Positions 24,835-35,206 of a DNA stretch of 64,000 nt are shown here, in pieces. Origin of the DNA: Phytopythium helicoides (lineage: Eukaryota > Oomycota > Peronosporomycetes > Pythiales > Pythiaceae); NCBI GenBank assembly GCA_024867545.1, contig JANFNE010000100.1:17603-81602 (forward strand), in the 5' to 3' direction. The translations under genes were made by a program, and so were the position numbers. How positions within the stretch are numbered: the stretch's first letter is position 1; each line of letters starts with the position of its first letter. The notes beneath the pieces were generated by a model. It made no database searches and was not told where the DNA came from. It was given only the letters and a program-made list of their open reading frames with translations.

Positions 24835-25367
24835 AATCTTTTCTTCATTCTTCCTTTCTTACTCCTCTTTTTTTCATACACACACGCAAACACAATCACC
24901 ATGGTCTCGCTACACGTTGATGCACTCGATCAGTCGCTCGTTCTCTCCGAATTGTTCTTTCTTTACTCTGCTTATCTTCGTCATTGTGTCGGGTTATCAA
25001 CGAGCTCCACTGCTTGGTTTTGGAAGGAACACGGCTGATTCAGTCCGACTCCTTTGAAAAATGGTGGGGTTTAGGGTTTAGGTCTCTCGGGTCATCGGTC
25101 AAGTCGATTCTACCAATTTTGTCGTTTTGGTACTTTCGCTAGGGTTTGTATTGCTCGGGTTGGCTTGGGTCATCTGGGTTTGGTTGTTTGGTTGTTGATG
25201 TGGTAATGTTGGTTGGTTTATGCTGATTGTGTTGTGATTGTGTTGGTGGTTGATATGTGTGTGCGTAGAGTTAGTTGGTTGTGCGCGTGATGATGTGTTG
25301 CGCGTGTTGTTGTTGTTTGTTTGTGTGTCGGTGTGTGTTTGTGTGAGTGTGTGTGACAGTTTACCGG

Positions 25368-25448
25368 GACAGCTTGGCCGAGCGGTTAAGGCGATAGACT
25401 CGAAATCTATTGGGGTAACCCGCGTGAGTTCAAATCTCACAGCTGTCG
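25368..25448 (+). tRNA. trnS-CGA: tRNA-Ser(CGA), copy R03
   Basis: Full match to L01; the C/T tract after it is altered (CTCCTTTTTTTTC). Confidence 0.97.
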
Positions 25449-25985
25449 AATCTTTTCTTCATTCTTCCTTTCTTACTCCTTTTTTTTCATACACACACGC
25501 AAACACAATCACCATGGTCTCGCTACATCGTTGATGCACTCGATCAGTCGCTCGTTCTCCTCCGAATTGTTCTTTCTTTACTCTGCTTATCTTCGTCATT
25601 GTGTCGGGTTATCAACGAGCTCCACTGCTTGGTTTTGGAAGGAACACGGCTGATTCAGTCCGACTCCTTTGAAAAATGGTGGGGTTTAGGGTTTAGGTCT
25701 CTCGGGTCATCGGTCAAGTCGATTCTACCAATTTTGTCGTTTTGGTACTTTCGCTAGGGTTTGTATTGCTCGGGTTGGCTTGGGTCATCTGGGTTTGGTT
25801 GTTTGGTTGTTGATGTGGTAATGTTGGTTGGTTTATGCTGATTGTGTTGTGATTGTGTTGGTGGTTGATATGTGTGTGCGTAGAGTTAGTTGGTTGTTGT
25901 GCGCGTGATGATGTGTTGCGCGTGTTGTTGTTGTTTGTTTGTGTGTCGGTGTGTGTTTGTGTGAGTGTGTGTGACAGTTTACCGG

Positions 25986-26065
25986 GACAGCTTGCCGAGC
26001 GGTTAAGGCGATAGACTCGAAATCTATTGGGGTAACCCGCGTGAGTTCAAATCTCACAGCTGTCG
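25986..26065 (+). tRNA. trnS-CGA: tRNA-Ser(CGA), copy R04, one G lost at the D-arm start
   Basis: The gene is 80 nt: CTTGCCGAG replaces CTTGGCCGAG. This shortens the acceptor/D-arm link or the D stem and damages the A box, so it would probably be a weak gene if real. The same change occurs in R49. Confidence 0.85.
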
Positions 26066-26598
26066 AATCTTTTCTTCATTCTTCCTTTTTTACTCTCTTT
26101 TTTTCATACACACACGCAAACACAATCACCATGGTCTCGCTACACGTTGATGCACTCGATCAGTCGCTCGTTCTCCTCCGAATTGTTCTTTCTTTACTCT
26201 GCTTATCTTCGTCATTGTGTCGGGTTATCAACGAGCTCCACTGCTTGGTTTTGGAAGGAACACGGCTGATTCAGTCCGACTCCTTTGAAAAATGGTGGGG
26301 TTTAGGGTTTAGGTCTCTCGGGTCATCGGTCAAGTCGATTCTACCATTTTGTCGTTTTGGTACTTTCGCTAGGGTTTGTATTGCTCGGGTTGGCTTGGGT
26401 CATCTGGGTTTGGTTGTTTGGTTGTTGATGTGGTAATGTTGGTTGGTTTATGCTGATTGTGTTGTGATTGTGTTGGTGGTTGATATGTGTGTGCGTAGAG
26501 TTAGTTGGTTGTGCGCGTGATGATGTGTTGCGCGTGTTGTTGTTGTTTGTTTGTGTGTCGGTGTGTGTTGTGTGTGAGTGTGTGTGACAGTTTACCGG

Positions 26599-26679
26599 GA
26601 CAGCTTGGCCGAGCGGTTAAGGCGATAGACTCGAAATCTATTGGGGTAACCCGCGTGAGTTCAAATCTCACAGCTGTCG
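26599..26679 (+). tRNA. trnS-CGA: tRNA-Ser(CGA), copy R05
   Basis: Full match to L01; the next spacer has a T8 run (26713-26720). Confidence 0.97.
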
Positions 26680-27221
26680 AATCTTTTCTTCATTCTTCCT
26701 TTCTTACTCCTCTTTTTTTTCATACACACACGCAAACACAATCACCATGGTCTCGCTACACGTTGATGCACTCGATCAGTCGCTCGTTCTCCTCCGAATT
26801 GTTCTTTCTTTACTCTGCTTATCTTCGTCATTGTGTCGGGTTATCAACGAGCTCCACTGCTTGGTTTGGAAGGAACACGGCTGATTCAGTCCGACTCCTT
26901 TGAAAAATGGTGGGGTTTAGGGTTTAGGTCTCTCGGGTCATCGGTCAAGTCGATTCTACCAATTTTGGTCGTTTTGGTACTTTCGCTAGGGTTTGTATTG
27001 CTCGGGTTGGCTTGGGTCATCTGGGTTTGGTTGTTTGGTTGTTGATGTGGTAATGTTGGTTGGTTTATGCTGATTGTGTTGTGATTGTGTTGGTGGTTGA
27101 TATGTGTGTGCGTAGAGTTAGTTGGTTGTGCGCGTGATGATGTGTTGCGCGTGTTGTTGTTGTTTGTTTGTGTGTCGGTGTGTGTTTGTGTGAGTGTGTG
27201 TGACAGTTTACCGGGACAGCT

Positions 27222-27232
27222 TGGCCGAGCGG
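27222..27232 (+). promoter_or_regulatory. Pol III internal promoter A box (representative)
   Basis: TGGCCGAGCGG fits the eukaryotic A box pattern TRGYNNARNNG and forms the D-arm start. It is present in every intact copy. It is damaged by loss of one G in R04 (25986-26065) and R49 (53684-53763), and altered at its 5' end in R01. Confidence 0.93.
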
Positions 27233-27272
27233 TTAAGGCGATAGACTCGAAATCTATTGGGGTAACCCGCGT

Positions 27273-27283
27273 GAGTTCAAATC
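27273..27283 (+). promoter_or_regulatory. Pol III internal promoter B box (representative)
   Basis: GAGTTCAAATC spans the T arm and matches the GGTTCRANYCC B box core GTTCAAATC, with A in place of the second G. It is present in every intact copy. R60 at 60453-60532 lacks one A in this loop. Confidence 0.9.
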
Positions 27284-27299
27284 TCACAGCTGTCGAATC

Positions 27300-27303
27300 T
27301 TTT
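27300..27303 (+). terminator. Pol III oligo-T terminator (representative)
   Basis: TTTT begins 5 nt after the discriminator base of the tRNA, the usual position for RNA polymerase III termination. It is present after every tRNA in both arrays, appearing as AAAA on the plus strand in the left array. Confidence 0.9.
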
Positions 27304-27328
27304 CTTCATTCTTCCTTTCTTACTCCTC

Positions 27329-27335
27329 TTTTTTT
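27329..27335 (+). terminator. T7 run, possible backup Pol III terminator (representative)
   Basis: A run of seven T lies 34 nt after the tRNA 3' end, at the end of a C/T-rich tract. It could catch read-through from the minimal TTTT terminator. The run has eight T in some units, for example 29788-29795, 36550-36557, 51335-51342 and 57489-57496. The terminator role is inferred. Confidence 0.5.
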
Positions 27336-27527
27336 CATACACACACGCAAACACAATCACCATGGTCTCGCTACACGTTGATGCACTCGATCAGTCGCTC
27401 GTTCTCCTCCGAATTGTTCTTTCTTTACTCTGCTTATCTTCGTCATTGTGTCGGGTTATCAACGAGCTCCACTGCTTGGTTTTGGAAGGAACACGGCTGA
27501 TTCAGTCCGACTCCTTTGAAAAATGGT

Positions 27528-27544
27528 GGGGTTTAGGGTTTAGG
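27528..27544 (+). other. Telomere-like motif GGGGTTTAGGGTTTAGG (representative)
   Basis: The motif carries two overlapping TTTAGGG-type repeats and occurs once in almost every unit; the left-array equivalent is on the minus strand, for example 258-274. Its reverse complement contains AAACCCTAA, the plant telo-box. A second AGGGTTT lies at 27602-27609. Whether any protein binds it is unknown. Confidence 0.75.
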
Positions 27545-27572
27545 TCTCTCGGGTCATCGGTCAAGTCGATTC

Positions 27573-27594
27573 TACCAATTTTGTCGTTTTGGTA
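27573..27594 (+). other. 6-bp inverted repeat in the spacer (representative)
   Basis: TACCAA and TTGGTA flank a 10-nt loop. It recurs in most units. It is short enough to be chance, and no function can be assigned. Confidence 0.4.
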
Positions 27595-27714
27595 CTTTCG
27601 CTAGGGTTTGTATTGCTCGGGTTGGCTTGGGTCATCTGGGTTTGGTTGTTTGGTTGTTGATGTGGTAATGTTGGTTGGTTTATGCTGATTGTGTTGTGAT
27701 TGTGTTGGTGGTTG

Positions 27715-27819
27715 ATATGTGTGTGCGTAGAGTTAGTTGGTTGTGCGCGTGATGATGTGTTGCGCGTGTTGTTGTTGTTTGTTTGTGTGTCGGTGTGTGT
27801 TTGTGTGAGTGTGTGTGAC
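27715..27819 (+). repeat. G/T microsatellite block upstream of each tRNA (representative)
   Basis: The block is made of TG dinucleotides, TTG and TTTG runs and two TGCGCGTG elements. It ends about 10 nt before the next tRNA. On the tRNA-sense strand it is almost free of A and poor in C. It is the most length-variable part of the unit, with expansions at 24061-24130, 44331-44410, 51780-51790 and 61655-61675. It holds no TATA-like upstream element that I can see. Confidence 0.85.
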
Positions 27820-27829
27820 AGTTTACCGG

Positions 27830-27910
27830 GACAGCTTGGCCGAGCGGTTAAGGCGATAGACTCGAAATCTATTGGGGTAACCCGCGTGAGTTCAAATCTC
27901 ACAGCTGTCG
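27830..27910 (+). tRNA. trnS-CGA: tRNA-Ser(CGA), copy R07
   Basis: Full match to L01. Confidence 0.97.
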
Positions 27911-28445
27911 AATCTTTTCTTCATTCTTCCTTTCTTACTCCTCTTTTTTTCATACACACACGCAAACACAATCACCATGGTCTCGCTACACGTTGATGCA
28001 CTCGATCAGTCGCTCGTTCTCCTCCGAATTGTTCTTTCTTTACTCTGCTTATCTTCGTCATTGTGTCGGGTTATCAACGAGCTCCACTGCTTGGTTTTGG
28101 AAGGAAACACGGCTGATTCAGTCCGACTCCTTTGAAAAATGGTGGGGTTTAGGGTTTAGGTCTCTCGGGTCATCGGTCAAGTCGATTCTACCAATTTTGT
28201 CGTTTTGGTACTTTCGCTAGGGTTTGTATTGCTCGGGTTGGCTTGGGTCATCTGGGTTTGGTTGTTTGGTTGTTGATGTGGTAATGTTGGTTGGTTTATG
28301 GCTTGTGTGTTGTGATTGTGTTGGTGGTTGATATGTGTGTGCGTAGAGTTAGTTGGTTGTGCGCGTGATGATGTGTTGCGCGTGTTGTTGTTGTTTGTTT
28401 GTGTGTCGGTGTGTGTTTGTGTGAGTGTGTGTGACAGTTTACCGG

Positions 28446-28526
28446 GACAGCTTGGCCGAGCGGTTAAGGCGATAGACTCGAAATCTATTGGGGTAACCCG
28501 CGTGAGTTCAAATCTCACAGCTGTCG
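28446..28526 (+). tRNA. trnS-CGA: tRNA-Ser(CGA), copy R08
   Basis: Full match to L01; the upstream spacer reads TTTATGGCTTGTG for TTTATGCTGATTG near 28297. Confidence 0.97.
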
Positions 28527-29058
28527 AATCTTTTCTTCATTCTTCCTTTCTTACTCCTCTTTTTTTCATACACACACGCAAACACAATCACCATGGTCTC
28601 GCTACACGTTGATGCACTCGATCAGTCGCTCGTTCTCCCGAATTGTTCTTTCTTTACTCTGCTTATCTTCGTCATTGTGTCGGGTTATCAACGAGCTCCA
28701 CTGCTTGGTTTTGGAAGGAACACGGCTGATTCAGTCCGACTCCTTTGAAAAATGGTGGGGTTTAGGGTTTAGGTCTCTCGGGTCATCGGTCAAGTCGATT
28801 CTACCAATTTGGTCGTTTTGGTACTTTCGCTAGGGTTTGTATTGCTCGGGTTGGCTTGGGTCATCTGGGTTTGGTTGTTTGGTTGTTGATGTGGTAATGT
28901 TGGTTGGTTTATGCTGATTGTGTTGTGATTGTGTTGGTGGTTGATATGTGTGTGCGTAGAGTTAGTTGGTTGTGCGCGTGATGATGTGTTGCGCGTGTTG
29001 TTGTTGTTTGTTTGTGTGTCGGTGTGTGTTTGTGTGAGTGTGTGTGACAGTTTACCGG

Positions 29059-29139
29059 GACAGCTTGGCCGAGCGGTTAAGGCGATAGACTCGAAATCTA
29101 TTGGGGTAACCCGCGTGAGTTCAAATCTCACAGCTGTCG
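29059..29139 (+). tRNA. trnS-CGA: tRNA-Ser(CGA), copy R09
   Basis: Full match to L01; the spacer before it has the T-to-G variant at 28811. Confidence 0.97.
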
Positions 29140-29673
29140 AATCTTTTCTTCATTCTTCCTTTCTTACTCCTCTTTTTTTCATACACACACGCAAACACAA
29201 TCACCATGGTCTCGCTACACGTTGATGCACTCGATCAGTCGCTCGTTCTCCTCCGAATTGTTCTTTCTTTACTCTGCTTATCTTCGTCATTGTGTCGGGT
29301 TATCAACGAGCTCCACTGCTTGGTTTTGGAAGGAACACGGCTGATTCAGTCCGACTCCTTTGAAAAATGGTGGGGTTTAGGGTTTAGGTCTCTCGGGTCA
29401 TCGGTCAAGTCGATTCTACCAATTTTGTCGTTTTGGTACTTTCGCTAGGGTTTGTATTGCTCGGGTTGGCTTGGGTCATCTGGGTTTGGTTGTTTGGTTG
29501 TTGATGTGGTAATGTTGGTTGGTTTATGCTGATTGTGTTGTGATTGTGTTGGTGGTTGATATGTGTGTGCGTAGAGTTAGTTGGTTGTGCGCGTGATGAT
29601 GTGTTGCGCGTGTTGTTGTTGTTTGTTTGTGTGTCGGTGTGTGTTTGTGTGAGTGTGTGTGACAGTTTACCGG

Positions 29674-29754
29674 GACAGCTTGGCCGAGCGGTTAAGGCGA
29701 TAGACTCGAAATCTATTGGGGTAACCCGCGTGAGTTCAAATCTCACAGCTGTCG
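29674..29754 (+). tRNA. trnS-CGA: tRNA-Ser(CGA), copy R10
   Basis: Full match to L01; T8 run follows at 29788-29795. Confidence 0.97.
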
Positions 29755-30289
29755 AATCTTTTCTTCATTCTTCCTTTCTTACTCCTCTTTTTTTTCATAC
29801 ACACACGCAAACACAATCACCATGGTCTCGCTACACGTTGATGCACTCGATCAGTCGCTCGTTCTCCTCCGAATTGTTCTTTCTTTACTCTGCTTATCTT
29901 CGTCATTGTGTCGGGTTATCAACGAGCTCCACTGCTTGGTTTTGGAAGGAACACGGCTGATTCAGTCCGACTCCTTTGAAAAATGGTGGGGTTTAGGGTT
30001 TAGGTCTCTCGGGTCATCGGTCAAGTCGATTCTACCAATTTTGTCGTTTTGGTACTTTCGCTAGGGTTTGTATTGCTCGGGTTGGCTTGGGTCATCTGGG
30101 TTTGGTTGTTTGGTTGTTGATGTGGTAATGTTGGTTGGTTTATGCTGATTGTGTTGTGATTGTGTTGGTGGTTGATATGTGTGTGCGTAGAGTTAGTTGG
30201 TTGTGCGCGTGATGATGTGTTGCGCGTGTTGTTGTTGTTTGTTTGTGTGTCGGTGTGTGTTTGTGTGAGTGTGTGTGACAGTTTACCGG

Positions 30290-30369
30290 GACAGCTTGGC
30301 CGAGCGGTTAAGGCGATAGACTCGAAATCTATTGGGGTACCCGCGTGAGTTCAAATCTCACAGCTGTCG
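30290..30369 (+). tRNA. trnS-CGA: tRNA-Ser(CGA), copy R11, one base short in variable arm
   Basis: The gene is 80 nt: GGGGTACCC replaces GGGGTAACCC in the variable loop. The rest is normal; it is probably functional if the loss is real. Confidence 0.9.
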
Positions 30370-30901
30370 AATCTTTTCTTCATTCTTCCTTTCTTACTCC
30401 TTTTTTTTCATACACACACGCAAACACAATCACCATGGTCTCGCTACACGTTGATGCACTCGATCAGTCGCTCGTTCTCCTCCGAATTGTTCTTTCTTTA
30501 CTCTGCTTATCTTCGTCATTGTGTCGGGTTATCAACGAGCTCCACTGCTTGGTTTTGGAAGGAACACGGCTGATTCAGTCCGACTCCTTTGAAAATGGTG
30601 GGGTTTAGGGTTTAGGTCTCTCGGGTCATCGGTCAAGTCGATTCTACCAATTTTGTCGTTTTGGTACTTTCGCTAGGGTTTGTATTGCTCGGGTTGGCTT
30701 GGGTCATCTGGGTTTGGTTGTTTGGTTGTTGATGTGGTAATGTTGGTTGGTTTATGCTGATTGTGTTGTGATTGTGTTGGTGGTTGATATGTGTGTGCGT
30801 AGAGTTAGTTGGTTGTGCGCGTGATGATGTGTTGCGCGTGTTGTTGTTGTTTGTTTGTGTGTCGGTGTGTGTTTGTGTGAGTGTGTGTGACAGTTTACCG
30901 G

Positions 30902-30982
30902 GACAGCTTGGCCGAGCGGTTAAGGCGATAGACTCGAAATCTATTGGGGTAACCCGCGTGAGTTCAAATCTCACAGCTGTCG
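30902..30982 (+). tRNA. trnS-CGA: tRNA-Ser(CGA), copy R12
   Basis: Full match to L01. Confidence 0.97.
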
Positions 30983-31516
30983 AATCTTTTCTTCATTCTT
31001 CCTTTCTTACTCCTCTTTTTTTCATACACACACGCAAACACAATCACCATGGTCTCGCTACACGTTGATGCACTCGATCAGTCGCTCGTTCTCCTCCGAA
31101 TTGTTCTTTCTTTACTCTGCTTATCTTCGTCATTGTGTCGGGTTATCAACGAGCTCCACTGCTTGGTTTTGGAAGGAACACGGCTGATTCAGTCCGACTC
31201 CTTTGAAAAATGGTGGGGTTTAGGGTTTAGGTCTCTCGGGTCATCGGTCAAGTCGATTCTACCAATTTTGTCGTTTTGGTACTTTCGCTAGGGTTTGTAT
31301 TGCTCGGGTTGGCTTGGGTCATCTGGGTTTGGTTGTTTGGTTGTTGATGTGGTAATGTTGGTTGGTTTATGCTGATTGTGTTGTGATTGTGTTGGTGGTT
31401 GATATGTGTGTGCGTAGAGTTAGTTGGTTGTGCGCGTGATGATGTGTTGCGCGTGTTGTTGTTGTTTGTTTGTGTGTCGGTGTGTGTTTGTGTGAGTGTG
31501 TGTGACAGTTTACCGG

Positions 31517-31597
31517 GACAGCTTGGCCGAGCGGTTAAGGCGATAGACTCGAAATCTATTGGGGTAACCCGCGTGAGTTCAAATCTCACAGCTGTCG
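31517..31597 (+). tRNA. trnS-CGA: tRNA-Ser(CGA), copy R13
   Basis: Full match to L01. Confidence 0.97.
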
Positions 31598-32131
31598 AAT
31601 CTTTTCTTCATTCTTCCTTTCTTACTCCTCTTTTTTTCATACACACACGCAAACACAATCACCATGGTCTCGCTACACGTTGATGCACTCGATCAGTCGC
31701 TCGTTCTCCTCCGAATTGTTCTTTCTTTACTCTGCTTATCTTCGTCATTGTGTCGGGTTATCAACGAGCTCCACTGCTTGGTTTTGGAAGGAACACGGCT
31801 GATTCAGTCCGACTCCTTTGAAAAATGGTGGGGTTTAGGGTTTAGGTCTCTCGGGTCATCGGTCAAGTCGATTCTACCAATTTTGTCGTTTTGGTACTTT
31901 CGCTAGGGTTTGTATTGCTCGGGTTGGCTTGGGTCATCTGGGTTTGGTTGTTTGGTTGTTGATGTGGTAATGTTGGTTGGTTTATGCTGATTGTGTTGTG
32001 ATTGTGTTGGTGGTTGATATGTGTGTGCGTAGAGTTAGTTGGTTGTGCGCGTGATGATGTGTTGCGCGTGTTGTTGTTGTTTGTTTGTGTGTCGGTGTGT
32101 GTTTGTGTGAGTGTGTGTGACAGTTTACCGG

Positions 32132-32212
32132 GACAGCTTGGCCGAGCGGTTAAGGCGATAGACTCGAAATCTATTGGGGTAACCCGCGTGAGTTCAAATC
32201 TCACAGCTGTCG
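32132..32212 (+). tRNA. trnS-CGA: tRNA-Ser(CGA), copy R14
   Basis: Full match to L01; T8 run follows at 32246-32253. Confidence 0.97.
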
Positions 32213-32746
32213 AATCTTTTCTTCATTCTTCCTTTCTTACTCCTCTTTTTTTTCATACACACACGCAAACACAATCACCATGGTCTCGCTACACGTTGAT
32301 GCACTCGATCAGTCGCTCGTTCTCCCCGAATTGTTCTTTCTTTACTCTGCTTATCTTCGTCATTGTGTCGGGTTATCAACGAGCTCCACTGCTTGGTTTT
32401 GGAAGGAACACGGCTGATTCAGTCCGACTCCTTTGAAAAATGGTGGGGTTTAGGGTTTAGGTCTCTCGGGTCATCGGTCAAGTCGATTCTACCAATTTTG
32501 TCGTTTTGGTACTTTCGCTAGGGTTTGTATTGCTCGGGTTGGCTTGGGTCATCTGGGTTTGGTTGTTTGGTTGTTGATGTGGTAATGTTGGTTGGTTTAT
32601 GCTGATTGTGTTGTGATTGTGTTGGTGGTTGATATGTGTGTGCGTAGAGTTAGTTGGTTGTGCGCGTGATGATGTGTTGCGCGTGTTGTTGTTGTTTGTT
32701 TGTGTGTCGGTGTGTGTTTGTGTGAGTGTGTGTGACAGTTTACCGG

Positions 32747-32827
32747 GACAGCTTGGCCGAGCGGTTAAGGCGATAGACTCGAAATCTATTGGGGTAACCC
32801 GCGTGAGTTCAAATCTCACAGCTGTCG
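32747..32827 (+). tRNA. trnS-CGA: tRNA-Ser(CGA), copy R15
   Basis: Full match to L01. Confidence 0.97.
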
Positions 32828-33360
32828 AATCTTTTCTTCATTCTTCCTTTCTTACTCCTCTTTTTTTCATACACACACGCAAACACAATCACCATGGTCT
32901 CGCTACACGTTGATGCACTCGATCAGTCGCTCGTTCTCCTCCGAATTGTTCTTTCTTTACTCTGCTTATCTTCGTCATTGTGTCGGGTTATCAACGAGCT
33001 CCACTGCTTGGTTTTGGAAGGAACACGGCTGATTCAGTCCGACTCCTTTGAAAAATGGTGGGGTTTAGGGTTTAGGTCTCTCGGGTCATCGGTCAAGTCG
33101 ATTCTACCAATTTTGTCGTTTTGGTACTTTCGCTAGGGTTTGTATTGCTCGGGTTGGCTTGGGTCATCTGGGTTTGGTTGTTTGGTTGTTGATGTGGTAA
33201 TGTTGGTTGGTTTATGCTGATTGTGTTGTGATTGTGTTGGTGGTTGATATGTGTGTGCGTAGAGTTAGTTGGTTGTGCGCGTGATGATGTGTTGCGCGTG
33301 TTGTTGTTGTTTGTTTGTGTGTCGGTGTGTGTTTGTGTGAGTGTGTGTGACAGTTTACCG

Positions 33361-33441
33361 GACAGCTTGGCCGAGCGGTTAAGGCGATAGACTCGAAATC
33401 TATTGGGGTAACCCGCGTGAGTTCAAATCTCACAGCTGTCG
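33361..33441 (+). tRNA. trnS-CGA: tRNA-Ser(CGA), copy R16
   Basis: Gene matches L01; 5' flank one G shorter, as in L02. Confidence 0.97.
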
Positions 33442-33976
33442 AATCTTTTCTTCATTCTTTCCTTTCTTACTCCTCTTTTTTTCATACACACACGCAAACA
33501 CAATCACCATGGTCTCGCTACACGTTGATGCACTCGATCAGTCGCTCGTTCTCCTCCGAATTGTTCTTTCTTTACTCTGCTTATCTTCGTCATTGTGTCG
33601 GGTTATCAACGAGCTCCACTGCTTGGTTTTGGAAGGAACACGGCTGATTCAGTCCGACTCCTTTGAAAAATGGTGGGGTTTAGGGTTTAGGTCTCTCGGG
33701 TCATCGGTCAAGTCGATTCTACCAATTTTGTCGTTTTGGTACTTTCGCTAGGGTTTGTATTGCTCGGGTTGGCTTGGGTCATCTGGGTTTGGTTGTTTGG
33801 TTGTTGATGTGGTAATGTTGGTTGGTTTATGCTGATTGTGTTGTGATTGTGTTGGTGGTTGATATGTGTGTGCGTAGAGTTAGTTGGTTGTGCGCGTGAT
33901 GATGTGTTGCGCGTGTTGTTGTTGTTTGTTTGTGTGTCGGTGTGTGTTTGTGTGAGTGTGTGTGACAGTTTACCGG

Positions 33977-34057
33977 GACAGCTTGGCCGAGCGGTTAAGG
34001 CGATAGACTCGAAATCTATTGGGGTAACCCGCGTGAGTTCAAATCTCACAGCTGTCG
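33977..34057 (+). tRNA. trnS-CGA: tRNA-Ser(CGA), copy R17
   Basis: Full match to L01. Confidence 0.97.
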
Positions 34058-34591
34058 AATCTTTTCTTCATTCTTCCTTTCTTACTCCTCTTTTTTTCAT
34101 ACACACACGCAAACACAATCACCATGGTCTCGCTACACGTTGATGCACTCGATCAGTCGCTCGTTCTCCTCCGAATTGTTCTTTCTTTACTCTGCTTATC
34201 TTCGTCATTGTGTCGGGTTATCAACGAGCTCCACTGCTTGGTTTTGGAAGGAACACGGCTGATTCAGTCCGACTCCTTTGAAAAATGGTGGGGTTTAGGG
34301 TTTAGGTCTCTCGGGTCATCGGTCAAGTCGATTCTACCAATTTTGTCGTTTTGGTACTTTCGCTAGGGTTTGTATTGCTCGGGTTGGCTTGGGTCATCTG
34401 GGTTTGGTTGTTTGGTTGTTGATGTGGTAATGTTGGTTGGTTTATGCTGATTGTGTTGTGATTGTGTTGGTGGTTGATATGTGTGTGCGTAGAGTTAGTT
34501 GGTTGTGCGCGTGATGATGTGTTGCGCGTGTTGTTGTTGTTTGTTTGTGTGTCGGTGTGTGTTTGTGTGAGTGTGTGTGACAGTTTACCGG

Positions 34592-34672
34592 GACAGCTTG
34601 GCCGAGCGGTTAAGGCGATAGACTCGAAATCTATTGGGGTAACCCGCGTGAGTTCAAATCTCACAGCTGTCG
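34592..34672 (+). tRNA. trnS-CGA: tRNA-Ser(CGA), copy R18
   Basis: Full match to L01. Confidence 0.97.
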
Positions 34673-35206
34673 AATCTTTTCTTCATTCTTCCTTTCTTAC
34701 TCCTCTTTTTTTCATACACACACGCAAACACAATCACCATGGTCTCGCTACACGTTGATGCACTCGATCAGTCGCTCGTTCTCCTCCGAATTGTTCTTTC
34801 TTTACTCTGCTTATCTTCGTCATTGTGTCGGGTTATCAACGAGCTCCACTGCTTGGTTTTGGAAGGAACACGGCTGATTCAGTCCGACTCCTTTGAAAAA
34901 TGGTGGGGTTTAGGGTTTAGGTCTCTCGGGTCATCGGTCAAGTCGATTCTACCAATTTTGTCGTTTTGGTACTTTCGCTAGGGTTTGTATTGCTCGGGTT
35001 GGCTTGGGTCATCTGGGTTTGGTTGTTTGGTTGTTGATGTGGTAATGTTGGTTGGTTTATGCTGATTGTGTTGTGATTGTGTTGGTGGTTGATATGTGTG
35101 TGCGTAGAGTTAGTTGGTTGTGCGCGTGATGATGTGTTGCGCGTGTTGTTGTTGTTTGTTTGTGTGTCGGTGTGTGTTTGTGTGAGTGTGTGTGACAGTT
35201 TACCGG

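Larger units (their letters stand above)
27215..27295 (+). tRNA. trnS-CGA: tRNA-Ser(CGA), copy R06
   Basis: Full match to L01; anticodon CGA at 27248-27250. This is the gene of the representative unit. Confidence 0.98.
27362..27604 (+). other. 80-codon ORF in the spacer, doubtful CDS (representative)
   Basis: The ATG sits in the context CACCATGG, a strong Kozak match, 66 nt after a tRNA gene. The predicted 80-residue product has a hydrophobic stretch at about residues 13-29 (LVLLRIVLSLLCLSSSL), then a W-rich and S-rich tail, and ends at TAG. I recognise no domain. The frame is open in most units because the units are near-identical, so its repetition is not independent evidence of coding. 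It is frameshifted in several units, for example those with a base lost near 25 kb, 36 kb and 43.4 kb. The telomere-like motif is read through as part of the frame. It may be chance, or a fragment of a former gene captured by the repeat. Confidence 0.15.
27215..27829 (+). repeat. Representative 615-bp repeat unit
   Basis: This consensus-like unit documents the internal order. The tRNA gene is at 27215-27295, oligo-T at 27300-27303, a C/T-rich tract to 27328, T7 at 27329-27335, then a CA-rich leader and an ATG at 27362 opening an 80-codon ORF to 27604. Telomere-like motifs lie at 27528-27544 and 27602-27609. A 6-bp inverted repeat lies at 27573-27594. From 27605 to 27829 the strand is G/T-rich, with TG and TTG microsatellites next to the following tRNA gene at 27830. 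All other intergenic stretches in the window are copies of this layout. Confidence 0.97.

Noticed and set aside
27258..27270. Selenocysteine or suppressor tRNA
   Set aside because: The anticodon is CGA, the acceptor stem is 7 bp and the variable arm is short, as in ordinary serine tRNA.
27735..27829. C/D snoRNA in the spacer, suggested by a GTGATGA C-box-like word
   Set aside because: No CTGA D box follows within the expected distance before the tRNA. The nearby CTGA lies upstream of the C-box-like word.
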